From the NCBI RefSeq assembly GCF_019175285.1, contig NC_056523.1:206685350-206749349 (forward strand): DNA of 64,000 nt, given 5' to 3'. Below are positions 1 to 50,769 of the stretch, one piece after another; positions within the stretch are counted from its first letter, which is position 1, and every line of letters begins with the position of its first letter. The translations under genes and the position numbers were made by a program. Origin of the DNA: Sceloporus undulatus (Eukaryota > Chordata > Lepidosauria > Squamata > Phrynosomatidae). A model generated the notes under the pieces. The model ran no database searches, was not told where the DNA came from, and saw only the letters and a program-made list of their open reading frames with translations.

Positions 1-640
1 TGCATATATTATGAAAGGCTATGGAATGCCCTTAAAGACATGGGTGCCAACACATTTAATAGTCCTGATGAGGAATCTGTACTCAGGACAAGAGGCTACT
101 GTCAGAACAGAACATGGAGAAACAGAATGGTTGGCCAACTGGCAAAAGGGTCAGAGAAGGCTGCATTTTCTCACCCTACATGTTCAACTTAAATTCAGAA
201 CATGTTGTAAGAAAAGCAGGATTTGACATAAAAGGAGACAATGAAGAAATAGTTCTCATACCTGGTGAAAGAGTTCTCATACTTGGGATCAAAAACTGAT
301 AGACACAGGAACTGCAGCCAGAAAATCAGAAGAAGATTAAGAATGGGGAGGGCAGCTATGAAAGAACTGGAAAAGATCCTAAAATGCAAAGATATACAAC
401 TGAGCACAAAAGTTAGAATCATACAAGCCATTTCACTGGAAGGAACATTAATCCTAGTAAAGGTATAAGGAGGTAGAAAGAGAGGAAGGCCGCATGCTAG
501 ATGGATGAACTCTATTAAGGAGATCACGGGCATGAATGTACAGCAACTAAGCTGAGTAGTGGAGGACAGGGGGTCTTGGAGATGTCTCATCCACAGAGTC
601 GCCATGGCTCGAGATCAACTTGACAGCAGTTAACAATAAC
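1..640 (+). mobile_element. RTE/BovB LINE 3' fragment
   Basis: This is the 3' part of a BovB-type reverse transcriptase, a non-LTR retrotransposon common in squamates. Frames at 11-226 and 265-468 carry the family's signature pieces: NLYSGQEATVRTEHGETEW, then FSYLGSK and a basic stretch RRLRMGRAAMKELEK near the C-terminus. The two pieces lie in different frames, and the YADD catalytic region that should sit between them is missing, so the copy has an internal deletion. The 3' end near 640 matches the tail shared with the antisense copies at 23.2, 24.5 and 28.6 kb. It begins outside the window. It is inactive. Confidence 0.85.
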
Positions 641-2660
641 AAAAGTGTGGTTGGCTGTGTTAAATTCCAAAGGTTACTTGGGAAAAAGAACTACGTAACT
701 GCATGGCTCTTTGCCTCCAAAATCATATAAGAATTAACATGGACAGATAAATACAGATATCTACTGAATAATCTGGCACTAAATTAATAAATCGCATGGT
801 ACAATGTATGGTATTGAAAGGAGCAGTTCACACAATATATTTTTTGAAAAGATATACATGCACATGTGATACAAACATAATTAAGGATGTTCATAAAATT
901 CTCCCTATCTGGGTTCTCTTCAGATTTAGAGATTTCCCAGTTAATTGATCTTGTTCCCAGAGCAGCATCAATTCATTACTAACCTATCATATTTTTATTG
1001 TTTTCTAGATTTGTTTTATACAGGTGGAAACTGATGCAGTTTTCAATTTGATCATATCTTTTGTTACAGATTACTGAACTGCACCACTGCAAGCATGCAT
1101 TAGTTAAGGAACAGAACAAAAAGAAATCTTGATGCAATTGTTCAATCATAACAACATTCCTTCTTCACTCTGTGATTCAAATCCATTCACATATGCACTG
1201 GTGTGCATCACTTGACATATATGGGAGGGAGGTGGAGATTAAAAGAAAAAAGCCGCAGTAAACCATGATTCCAAAAAAAAATCTTTAACTTAAAACAAAA
1301 GGAAAACAAAATGAACTCATAGGGGGGAAAATGAAATGAAATTGAGCCAGTAAGCCTAAATAGAACAATTTGAACCTGACAATCGCTGGATACCCATGAT
1401 TATAGCAAAACCTCTGAAAATAATTATTAAGAGCCTATTCCTCTTCTAATGGCAGAAAATAAGGTGGTGGCAACAAGAAGAAAAATATCGATGGCAAGGG
1501 AAAGAAACAGCTGGTGGAGGTAGCAATGAGAGAAGGAGGCAGTAGGTGTGAGCTGCCAATTCTTTTAAGGCCCAGCTTGTGGAGGAGCAGATAACAAGTG
1601 ATTAGCCAAGCCACCCTGCCAGAATACTGTGGCCCTGAAGGGATACATTTGGTGCATGCAGCCTCTTTCTCCAAGTGCTGCTGCTGCCACCACCCCTGTA
1701 GGCATTTGCCAAACAGATTTTTACAGGAGTAGTTCACTACTATGGGATCCTGGCCACAGTATCAGCTGCTTAGGATGCTATTATATGGACTCTTTATCAT
1801 GGGGCTGTGATGTATTAGGAAATCCCAAATTCCAACTCCATGTGTACAGGTTACCTAGATCAGTGCCACTCAAAGTGATAGTAGACCAGTGCCAGTCCCT
1901 GAACATTTGGCTGCCAATCCTTGGTGAATTTTGAGCAACAAAAAAAAACACAAGTGTAGCCAATAGGCATAAATATGTTCCCACCTGTGACACAACAGAA
2001 AATGAAAATGCCTGTCCCCCACATCTGTTCACGTGAGATGCATTGACCTAGATTACTGCTACTTAAAGTGGTTGTCTTCAGAATGGTGATGGTCCAAGAG
2101 CCATTGATTAACAGTCTGCAGCTAGTTTCTGAATATAAAAATAATGGCTGGCATCATACATTGTAGTTTTGGATTAATAAGAAGAGCTACAAATCCTTTC
2201 AGTGCTCTGTATTCATCTATGCTATTTAGGAATACAAATATATACATGATCCCTCCCCCCCCCCACACACACACATGTATATTGCTTAATTTTAAATATA
2301 TTAAAATGGTGTACAACAGTAATAAAATGTACAATATAAAAATACCTAGAATTAACATTAAATATTCTTGTTACTGCAAAATTAGGCAGGTAAGTAGATG
2401 TGTAAAAATAAAAATGGTTGGAGAGTGTTAAATATTGGTGGGAAGTGTAGCCCATACAGGCAGCAGAGCCGTTTGTAGAGCTTAAAGGAGCTCTACAAGG
2501 TGCCAAATCCTATCACCTAAATTGGTTCAGCACCTTGCATACATCCTTTAAAGTGCAAACTGAAATCCAATTCAGATTCACCACTCCACTGACATCAGAG
2601 CCATAAGATTCCACAATGCTCAATGCCTCGTTTCAAGCAAATATGGTTTGTTTCACAGTA
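641..2660. other. Non-coding flank, no gene recognised
   Basis: This AT-rich DNA lies left of the last visible SUSD1 exon and is probably the last intron or 3' flank of that gene. A short C-run followed by CA repeats sits at 2251-2276. No exon with both splice signals and protein similarity was found; in particular I could not see the transmembrane exon that should follow the 4.9 kb exon. The open frames here are short and unlike any protein I know. Confidence 0.5.
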
Positions 2661-2974
2661 CAGTACAACTCCTGTATCTGCAGGTCCAGTAACTGAGGTT
2701 TCACTTACCTGTACCCAGAAAAGAACAGTATCTCTAGACTTCTGGAGGTCCTCCAGCACAACTCTATGGTCAGCTTCCACAGGACACAGACCACAGAACT
2801 GCACTGAAGATCATCAATTCCTAGAGAGAGCACCTCTCTAGGCATGTGGAGGTCCTCCAATGTGACTTCATGGTCAATTTCTATGGGAAAATAAGCGTTC
2901 ACCATTATCTGTGATTTTTGCTAACTGTGGTAAATTTGAGAACATATCCCTCGTGGATACAGAGAGTTGTACTG
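2661..2974. mobile_element. Tc1/mariner-type MITE
   Basis: This 314-bp element has inverted ends CAGTACAACT and AGTTGTACTG and is flanked on both sides by TA (2659-2660 and 2975-2976), the target duplication of Tc1/mariner transposases. It encodes no transposase, so it is non-autonomous. The open frames inside it are chance. Confidence 0.7.
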
Positions 2975-2976
2975 TA

Positions 2977-4370
2977 CTTCCGTCTACATCCTGCCTACTG
3001 CAGCACTCCTGCATGAGAGGTCAGGGCATAATTTTATAGAAAATAGCATCTTGGAATCCACTGAGCATTTTTTATAAAGATTCAGACAACAATAAACTTT
3101 TGTTCACTAAAGGTTTCTGTCTGTAAATCTACTATATAAATTGGATTTGGAACATGTGCCTAAAAGGATAACTTAAGCTTAAAGTTTTCATTTTCAATTC
3201 TATTTTCATGTATAAGCTATATGCTCCCCCTTCCCTCTTTCTCTCTCTTCATGTGATAAGGATTTCTGAAAATATACTAAGCTTCCTTCATCTGTGCAGG
3301 GTGAGCGACTTGAAAGAATTTGGAAACCAGACATTTAAATGAATGCAAGTTCTAGTTTGACCAAGGGCATATTGTGAACTTAAATGTCTCATTATAAGCT
3401 GGATAATTAGGGATTTTATGGAACTGCAGCAGCAACAAGGTCTTGTTACATCAAATGACTGAAGTGGGTGGCTCATTCAACAATGAGCCACCCAACAGTT
3501 TCCTTGAAGTTTGACCATAATATTAAACTTATATTAGATGAGCAAGGAATACTGTACTAGAAATGATCTTATACTGTCAAATGAGACCACCTTTTACATA
3601 AATACTGTTACAAGGCTTGGGAAAGATTCACCTGAAGAAATTTCCTTGAGTATGTCCTCATTAAGATTTCATGCACAAGAGGGGGAGGGATGAAATCTGA
3701 GTATGTGCTATGAGATAAGGTGTCATGTGTTTCTTTCCCTTTCTTTTGTATTACAAAGACAGAGGTACAGCTCCGTGGCTATACACCTTTAGAACAACAA
3801 CTAAATTACCTCAGAAATTAAGGCATCAATCACAAGTCTTCATTCCCCAGGATACTGTACAGAAATACACTCATAAATCTTTCTCTTTTACCCATGCGGT
3901 GTCCTTGAGTGTGTCTGTAAAGGATCTCATAACCTTGTCTCCAGGGCATTTGGGGCTCCAATTTTAAAATGAATTGCAGAGCTGCCTGGTGGTGTTTCTG
4001 TAGTATGCAATATGAAAAATGGGGAACACGAGTGAACCACCCCATCTAATACCAATTCCCCCATGCTCTGCAGTGTAACCCAAACTTTGTCAGATGCTTT
4101 AATAAGCTACAGAACTTTCTACCTCCCATCTTTTGAGGGAGGAACAAAGATGTTTTAAAGAGGTGCACATTAGTTTTGCCCAACCTGATGTATCTCCCTA
4201 ATTTCTCACACACAAATTAAAATACACTGGGATCTTTCTTTGGACGCGCTTGCTATCTACAGTGACTTTAAGAGACAGGGCCTACTTGGTACTGGTGTCT
4301 CAACTGTGAAATGTTCTCTGTAGGGAGACTTGCTTAATGTCTACCTTAATATAACTTCAATATCAAATAG
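2977..4370. other. Non-coding stretch, no gene recognised
   Basis: I see no exon or clear repeat here. The one structure worth noting is a perfect 13-bp stem with a 4-nt loop at 3465-3494 (arm TGGGTGGCTCATT, loop CAAC). Confidence 0.45.
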
Positions 4371-4579
4371 GCTTCATCTACACTGTAGAAATAAAGTGAC
4401 ACCACTTTAACTGCCATGGCGCCATCCTACATAATTCTGGGATTTGTAATTTTCAGAGACACCAACACTCTTTGACAGAGAAGGCGACATACCTTGTAAA
4501 ACTACAAACACCAGGTCTCCACAGAGCTACAGCACTTAAAACGGTGTCAAAATGAACTATTTCTAGAGTTGATACACCT
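4371..4579. mobile_element. Palindromic MITE, old copy
   Basis: This is a member of the long-inverted-repeat MITE family that recurs at 35.7, 37.8, 43.3-43.7, 45.5-45.9 and 48.0 kb. Its ends resemble CTGCACTGCAGAAATAA and the reverse complement, and each half contains the family core around AACTGCCATGGC. It has no coding capacity. Confidence 0.7.
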
Positions 4580-4599
4580 GTAAAGATTTTGGGGGGGGG

Positions 4600-4815
4600 G
4601 ATCTCCAGACTCATTAATCTTTTGCACTTTGTTTTTATGCTGCTTGCTGTTTGTTTTGTCTAATTATTGTTACATATTGTTAAAATTAGTTAATTACTGT
4701 TCTACTTCTTTTATATAATGCTGTGTTAACATTCTTGTTTGACATTTATTTTCACTGTCATTTTAACTTTTTGTAAGTCACCCTGGGAACTTCTTGAAAG
4801 GTAGGTTACAAATCA
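4600..4815 (+). mobile_element. LINE 3' tail, L2/CR1-like
   Basis: The stretch ends with a motif typical of lizard L2/CR1-like 3' ends (AAGTCACCCTGGGAA, then a GGTTACAAAT-like tail). It has no remaining coding sequence. It lies 50 bp beyond SUSD1 exon 13, inside the following intron. Confidence 0.5.
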
Positions 4816-4866
4816 AACAAATGTAATTCTCATTCAAAACACTGTGATTCTTAAGTGCACCCTTAC

Positions 4867-43946
<39,080 letters not shown>

Positions 43947-44110
43947 GATGCCCTCCCTCTAGGCGCACCTGCCTTCCTTCTTTCGCGCCTCTCTCCAGCA
44001 GTCTCAGCCCCGCCGCCCGGACCCTCCCACCACACAGTTGCCCTCGCCCGCCCCCTACCGGACACTGCGCTGGTACTGCAAGCCCCGCTCTGCCCCACAG
44101 AACCACAGCA
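43947..44110 (-). promoter_or_regulatory. SUSD1 promoter and 5' UTR, GC-rich
   Basis: GC-rich and CpG-containing DNA just upstream of the SUSD1 start codon. It includes an Sp1-type box (GGGGGCGGGC on the minus strand), consistent with a TATA-less CpG promoter. The transcription start cannot be fixed from sequence. Confidence 0.6.
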
Positions 44111-44184
44111 GGGAAGATGGGCAGTATGTCATGTGCTGCTGGGCTGCCCTTTCCCGCCATTTCTTCTGGGTGTCACCCTCCCCA

Positions 44185-44592
44185 GGGGTCCTCCTTTTAC
44201 AGGGCATGTCCTCCAACCTTCTGTCCAGGAGGAATGCCAAAATGTCCTCCATTTTTAATACACACAGACACATACATATATATGTGTATGTATGCATAGA
44301 TATGTGTGTGTGTGTATACACTCTTTGTGTGTGAGTCTGTGTATACATACACACTCACACATACATACAGGGCATGTCCTGCAACCTTCTGTGCAGGAGG
44401 AGGAATTCCAAAATGTCCTCTATTTTGGATACACACACACATATATATATATACTCTGTGTGTGTATATGTATGTATGCAGGGTGACCAGGCATCCTCCT
44501 TGTCCAGAGCATGTCCTACATTTCAACCAGTCTGAGGAGGAATTCCCAAAATGTTCACCCTTTTGAGCATAAATATATATAAAAAAGCAGTG

Positions 44593-44633
<41 letters not shown>

Positions 44634-45110
44634 TACACCATATACTCTGTGTGTGTGTGTGTGTGTGTGTTTATGTATGCAAGGTGACCAGTCGTCCTCC
44701 TGTTCCAGGGCATGTCCTCCATTTCAGCCTTCTGTCCAGGAGGAGGAATTCCAAAATGTCCACCCTTTTAAGCATCTATATATGCTATGCAGGGTGACTA
44801 GGTGTCCTCCTTTTCCAGGACATGCCCTCCATTTCAGCCTTCTGTCCAAGAAGAATTTCAAAATGGAGGGCATTTCGAAATCCGAAGGCTGAAATGGAGG
44901 GCCTGTCCTGGAAAATATACATTCATGCTCCAATTTGAGCATGAATATATATGTGAGGTGACCAGGTATCCTCCTTTCCTAGGGTATGTCCTCCATTTCA
45001 ACCCCCTCTATGGGAGGGATTTCAAAATGTCCTCCCTTTTGAACATGAATATATATTTCTAAGCAGGGTGACCAGGCGTCCTCCATTTTCAGGGCAGGAT
45101 GATGGGCTGC
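44185..45110. repeat. Tandem array of family W units with dinucleotide spacers
   Basis: About seven degenerate units, each built of CATGTCCTCCATTTCAGCCT, TTCTGTCCAGGAGGA, AATTCCAAAATGTCC and a junction AGGGTGACCAGG. They alternate with TA, CA and GT runs (for example 44598-44672). One unit near 44865-44925 is inverted. Related single units lie at 52.7, 53.9 and 57.2 kb. The CA/TG runs open several false reading frames. Confidence 0.85.
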
Positions 45111-45504
45111 TTCCAAAGACATAATTCACATATTTGGGTTTCAGTTCTGAACTCTCCTCCTTTTGAACAGCATCCTCTCCTCTTCCTATGCATTTGTCCA
45201 AAGTCTCCGCTATTTGCAACACATGAGGCTGCACTGATAAGGATTACTGTTATCTTTGCAAGCCAGTGATTAGTTGCCGCTAACAGCCGGACAGTCCATA
45301 ACTTACTATCCTTCTATGATTTTGCAGAATGGTGTCATTGTTTTCATAAATCTCCTGGTTTTTCTTGTTCAAACTGTGAACCACACTTTTAAAAAACACA
45401 ACCAAGCCAGCAACTGTAGGTCTGGACAAGGCCTTGGAGCACTCCTTCTGTTAACCCTTGGCCTCTTTCACACTACTACACGGTTACAGTCTACTATAAC
45501 TATA
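45111..45504. other. Intergenic stretch, nothing recognised
   Basis: No gene, repeat family or motif recognised between the W array and the MITE pair. Confidence 0.4.
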
Positions 45505-45895
45505 CAGAGCTGCATCTGCACTGCAGAAATAATCCAGTTTGACACCGCTTTAAGTGGTGTGGCTCAGTGTTATAGAATTCTGGGGACTGCAGTTCTGTGA
45601 GACATTTAGCCTTCGTTGTCAGACAGCTCTGGTCTCACAACTACAAATCCCAGGATTCCATAGGATGGAGCCATAACAGTTAAAGTGGTATCAAACTGCA
45701 TTAATTCTGCAGTGTGGCCACGGCCTTAAGTGCATCTGCATTGTAGAAATAATACAATTTGACACCACTGTAACTGCCACAGCTCCATCCTACAGAATCT
45801 GGTGCCACACCAAACTAAAATTCCCAGAATTCCATGGCATTGAGCCACAGCACTGAAAGCAGTGTCAAACTGGATTATTTCTGCAGTGCAGATAG
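45505..45895. mobile_element. Two adjacent palindromic MITEs
   Basis: Copy 1 is 45511-45722 and copy 2 is 45729-45893, in tandem. Both begin GCATCTGCA-TG-AGAAATAA and contain the family core. The second is missing part of its centre. Confidence 0.8.
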
Positions 45896-46313
45896 TATAA
45901 TAATCAAATTTTGAGTTGTGCTTTGTAAGGATTAGCTGGGCTCTGTCCTCTGACAGGTAAATGTTTATCTGTAATTTTTAGGTATATTTGTATGTATTTT
46001 TACTTCTATTATGAGATTTTAATTGTATATTGTATTTTGAATGCTCTTTTTTGTTGATCTCATGCTGATCCGTGACAGTAATAAATATTTATTGTTCTGT
46101 CTATCCATCTTCACAGTTATAGCACTTTGATACAATGGCTGCACATCTGGCAACATTTTGAGAGTTGTCGTGTTTTTGTGAGAAATGGGAAAGTGACCTT
46201 AATTACTTGTTGCTTCTTCCCCCTCTAGCAAGGTAGGATAACAAACAGTAGTTGATAATGCAAAGAGCACAACACACCTTTTTGCATCACACTGTTGCAA
46301 TTTTAACAAAGGG

Positions 46314-47291
46314 GGAAACCAAGATGTCCTTGCAGCCCTGAAAATTTATAAAGCTAAAATTAGACCTCTAATATTATATAGTATATCTGTATGGGCAACA
46401 GCTTTTAACAAGGAGGTTGAAAATCTACAAACTCGGTTCTGCAGGAAATTGTTATCTATTCCGACATGTGTTCATTATTTAACGTTATATGACGAACTTG
46501 GCTTGGACTCACTGGAGACCACAGCCTGGTTGATGGCGTATAAATATTGGCTTAAAATTCATTATAGACCAAATAGATCTAGTTTAATCTGGTTTCTTCT
46601 ATCTGATAACTATTATACTAAGTGGTCAAAAACCTTTGAAGATAATCTAAAACTAAAGGGTTTAAATTTGGACTCTCTACTCCTATTGACGGAGCAGGAG
46701 TGCTTCAAGACAATTAAGGATTGCTTTTTGAGTTGGGAACATAAGAAAATTTATTCTACTTCTCCCAGAGTATGCTCCCCTTTTGTATTTGGCATTCCCC
46801 CCTGTTGTGGTGAGATACCAAAGTATTTCCAATCATTGGCCCTTCAGGCTGCGAGGAAAGCCTTCCTCTTTGCAAGACTGAACATCCATCCGTCTTGTGT
46901 TACTAAGGGGAGGTATATGAAAATTCCATTTGCTAACCGTTTATGTTTTTGTGAAGCATCCCCAAATACCCTACAACATATTGTCTTTCTTTGCCCATTG
47001 TATCAAAAACCGAGAAAGAAATTGATAATGAAACTGATGGAAATGAATTACTGTGTAATGGATATAACTCTAGTGCATTTATTGGAGGATTGTAATGAGC
47101 AGATTACACGATTGATGTCAAATTTTCTAATGGAGGCAACAAAAATTTGGTACAATTTGAACAGCTGTAGTGCATAGAATAACTTGTATAAGGAAGGAAT
47201 TTTAAAGTATCTATGTAAATAATTTTAGTTATAATTTTAATTGTGTATTATGTTTTTGAGATGCCTAATAAAGGTTATGATGATGATGATG
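46314..47291 (+). mobile_element. 5'-truncated LINE with intact C-terminal frame
   Basis: A 978-bp insertion flanked by the 9-bp duplication AACAAAGGG (46305-46313 and 47292-47300). It ends with a TGA repeat after AATAAAGG. One frame is open from the 5' junction to a stop at 47177, about 286 codons, including LKIYKAKIRPLILYSISVWA and later RLCFCEASPNTLQHIVFLCP. The C-x-C-x7-H-x4-C pattern resembles the C-terminal zinc-binding motif of several LINE clades (I, Vingi, R2-like). It includes no reverse transcriptase domain, so it is dead on arrival but young. The clade is uncertain. Confidence 0.7.
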
Positions 47292-47448
47292 AACAAAGGG
47301 ATGGAAACAGAGAAGGTGAAGTTTTTGAAAAAAATACTTGAACTGTTGGGAAATCCACTCATTGATCTCTTGCAACATGGGTAGATTAGTCTGCAGCAAT
47401 GTGCGATTGCACCAGGAGACTGAGTGCTTAAAATACCAATTAGATTGT

Positions 47449-47682
47449 TGTTTGCCTTCAAGTCATTTCCGACTTATGGCGATCCTAAGGCAAACCTATC
47501 CTGGGGTTTTCTTGGCAACATTTGTCCAGAGGAGGTTTGTCATTCCCTCCTCCAGAGGCTGAGAGAGTGTGATTTGCCCAAGGTCACCCAGTGGGTTTCT
47601 ATGGCTAACATGAGGAATTGAACCCTGGCCTCCAGAGTCATAGTCCAACATTCAAACCACTATGCCAACCTGGCTCTCTATG
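47449..47682 (-). mobile_element. tRNA-derived squamate SINE
   Basis: Well preserved minus-strand copy with GCCCAAGGTCACCCAGTGGG and the tail on the left (TTGTTTGCCTTCAAGTCATT). The head ends near TGCCAACCTGGCTCT. Confidence 0.9.
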
Positions 47683-47903
47683 AATTAGATCCTATTTGTT
47701 CCATGCTTCATTCTATTTTGCCAGGTTTTGGCCACCGCAAATATTACAAACACTCATGATCAGGAAGTGAGCATTTCTCACCACGGAATTTGCTAACACC
47801 ATTTTCAGTCCCACTCATGCATTACGGTTGAGTTATACTTCAAACGTGACATTTTAGAAAGAGGAACTAACTGCCTAGTTTAGTTTTCATCAGCTTTGGT
47901 GTG

Positions 47904-48262
47904 TCAAGACAAATGCTTTAAATAAACAGTTCAATAAATAAAATAGTCAAGTCTTGGCCTTTCAAAGGGCAACCAAGGCTGCATCTGCATGGCAGAATTA
48001 ATGCAGTTTGACAGTGCTTTAACAGCCATGGGTCAATGCTATCGAGTCCTGGGATTATTAGTTTGTTGTGGCACCAGAGCTCTCTGTCAGAGAAGGCTAA
48101 ATGTCTTATGAAACCACAAATCCCAGAATTCCATAGCATTGAGTCACGGCAGTGAAAGCGGTATCAAACTGCACTATTTCTGCAGTGCAGATGCAGCCTT
48201 GGTTGTCCTTTGAAAGGCCAAGACTTGATTATTTTGTTTATTTATTAAAGCATTTGTCTTGA
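47904..48262. mobile_element. Palindromic MITE inside a longer palindrome
   Basis: The MITE itself occupies about 47980-48203. The flanks continue the palindrome outward for about 75 bp each: TCAAGACAAATGCTTTAA at 47904 and AAAGCATTTGTCTTGA ending 48262, with CAAGTCTTGGCCTTTCAAAG and its complement nearer the MITE. No other copy in the window has these outer arms. Confidence 0.85.
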
Positions 48263-50535
48263 TGCACTCAGCTCAAGGCAGACAACAGTGCACTGCCATC
48301 ACCACAAGTAGAGGCATTTGCGTGAGATGGAGATAACACATATCCTCCAAAATTTCACAGATGAAAACCAAGACATGTGTGGCCACTGGCCAAGAAACTT
48401 CACAGTGTGCTTTGGCAAAAGTTATTAATAAGGAAGAATAGCCAAGTTAGAAGAGGCCGCAGCAATTTGCTTTTATCTCAACCTACTGGGAAAGGCAAGA
48501 TTCTGCTCCCTCATCTCTCATCCTTGTTGAGTTCATTAAGCACAAACTACTTTTGCACTTTGAACTCAGTTTGCAGCAACCAAAGTAAGATGAGGGAGGA
48601 GACAGAAAGAAGAAGAGAAAAACTGGGACATTTTAAGAGCAGATAAATAAGTGTGACTTCATCCGATTAATCAGCCTGCCTGCAAAATTCGGGTTTTGGT
48701 GGGTACAATAGGATGCCAAGGTTGTTAAAACAGGTCATTAATGCATTCCCTTGCACAGCATAGCATTTGGTCCAGTCATCTCCTTTGCATTTTAATTTTC
48801 TAAATCAGGAGGTTTTTCTCTATGCAGTTATGCAAGTCTTGCCCTCACCAAACCATCCTGTGCATTGTAAAATGGAAGAGACTTGCTGAATATATAAACA
48901 AGGCTCTTGTTAATATGAAATTACATTGCTTAATACAGAGGTGGGATCATGCAACCCTCAGAGGTTGGAGTGCAAGCCCCTGCAGCCCTAGCCAGCATAA
49001 ACAGTGGTGGAGAATGCTAGGAGTTGCAGTCCAGCCAAATCAGGAGGGCCACATGATTCAGATCACCGCTGTAAAATTATTATCTCTTGTACTCTCCGGT
49101 ATTCATATTATATGAAGAAACAAAAAGAACACTTTTAAATATATTTAAAATATAGGCACCCAATAAATATGTAAGTTTGCAATGGCTTCAGTAGCATTTA
49201 CATATGTCATACACAAACACATAGGTAAACACACACACACTCAGTAGCTTAGCTAAATGGAAGCAAGCTCAGTGAATATAGATTAGCTTTTCACAGTGAA
49301 ATGTATATTTATTTTTATGTGCTTTGCTGTCAGTTGGTCGCCTGTTGAATAGCTGGAACCTGATGGAGGGTCTGTCTTTGTGTGTGCGTCACACAGGGAG
49401 CAAATATTGTCTTTCTGGCCTATTTGCAATCAGATTAATTAACAATTGCCTCCTGGTTCTCCCATTAGGCAACCAGGCAAGCATAAGCAATAAAGTGTGC
49501 TGGAGCAGATATAACCGAAAAATAGCTGGTCTGAGGTTTTCAAGTTCTCATCAAACGCTTCAGTGGTTATTGTGCCGGCTAAACATTTTATTTTATTTTT
49601 GTCTGTAATTACATTCACTGCAAAGAAAAAAAAGGCATCTTAGCAGCATCTATGTTCCATAGAGTGGGATTAGTTGTAGAACAGGCAACCACAGAGAAAT
49701 TAATGCGCAATAGCATAAGATACCCATAAAGAAAAATGGCAACTGAGCCAGCTTAACACACCCAACCATCCCAGAAGGAATTGAAAGGACAAGTCTATAA
49801 CATTAAAAAAACAAATGCCCACAATGTTAAAAAAAACCTAATCCATCTGTGCTAGACACTGCTAGAGTTAAGATGTAATTATTCCACGGTCCAGTATAAC
49901 GTTCAGGATTCAGTGCAGTGTACCCACTGCTGTTTCATGGCACACCTGCACTTTCCTCCCCTTCTGCCTGTCCCATAACTGTTCTCCATATCCTATCCCT
50001 CAAAGTCCTTCCTGAAGAAAGGAGCTTTTATATGGCATTTGATGCTGTGTAACTACAAACACTACAATTGCACAAAAGCACACACTTCCAAGTATGAAAA
50101 CCAAGCCCTAGGAGGAACAGCTTAAGCAACTGGGTATATTTAGTTTGGAGAAGATTGACACGTAGCCATCTTTAAATTTCGGAAGGGATGTGTTGTAAGA
50201 ATTTGAATCTATGGATTCAAATTATAAGAAAGGAGGTTCTACCAAAACATTTGAAATAACTTACTGTCAGAGAGAGCTATTGGACTATGGAACGGACTGC
50301 TTCAGCAGGTGATGGGTTGAAGGTCTTTCAACAGAGGTTGGAAGGCCATTTCTCAGGAGTGTTTTAGTTGTCTATTCTTGTGTGATAAGGGATTGGAGTA
50401 CATGGCCCTTAGGCAATTTCAACTATGATTCTTTCATCTCTTCTATACAGTTTTGCTGTATACTTCTATACATTATTGCTTCCATCTTCTTATTTTCTCC
50501 TGATCATATAATACATGCATGCATACATACATACA
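48263..50535. other. Intergenic stretch with little recognised
   Basis: 48945-49065 resembles a short hAT-like repeat (GAGTTGCAGTCCAGCCAAAT), and a similar piece lies at 42325-42440. 49190-49240 has a CA run. The remaining sequence shows no exons or RNA genes I recognise. Confidence 0.4.
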
Positions 50536-50769
50536 CAATGGGCCCTTGGTATCCGCTGGGGTTTGGTTCCAGGAAACCCCCCCCCCATAGATGCCATAAT
50601 CTGTGGATGCTCAAGTCCTATTAAATGTAGTGGCAGAGAAAAATTGTGCCCTTATATAAAATGGCAAAATCAATGTTTGCTTGTTGGAATTTATATTTAT
50701 TGGAATATTTTCAATCCACAGATGCTTGGCTCCATGGATAAACAATCCATGGATATGGAGAGCTGACTG
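50536..50769. mobile_element. Tigger-like MITE
   Basis: Left end CAATGGGCCCTTGGTATCCG, right end AGAGCTGACTG followed by TA, and the internal family blocks (TATAAAATGGCAAAATCAAT). A C-run of ten follows GGTTCCAGGAAA. Confidence 0.8.

Noticed and set aside
3465-3494. Short perfect hairpin as a microRNA precursor
   Set aside because: A 13-bp stem with a 4-nt loop is too short for a microRNA precursor.
1-4866. SUSD1 transmembrane exon
   Set aside because: I looked on the minus strand for a hydrophobic exon with an acceptor and the conserved VWAQVKDSS-like start and found none; it is probably outside the window.
44197-44634. Frames of about 100-145 aa rich in H, T, Y and I
   Set aside because: They are read from CA, TA and GT dinucleotide runs.
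46449-47177. 242-codon open frame as a host gene
   Set aside because: It lies inside an insertion with a target duplication and a TGA-repeat tail and carries LINE-type C-terminal motifs, so it is a retrotransposon remnant.
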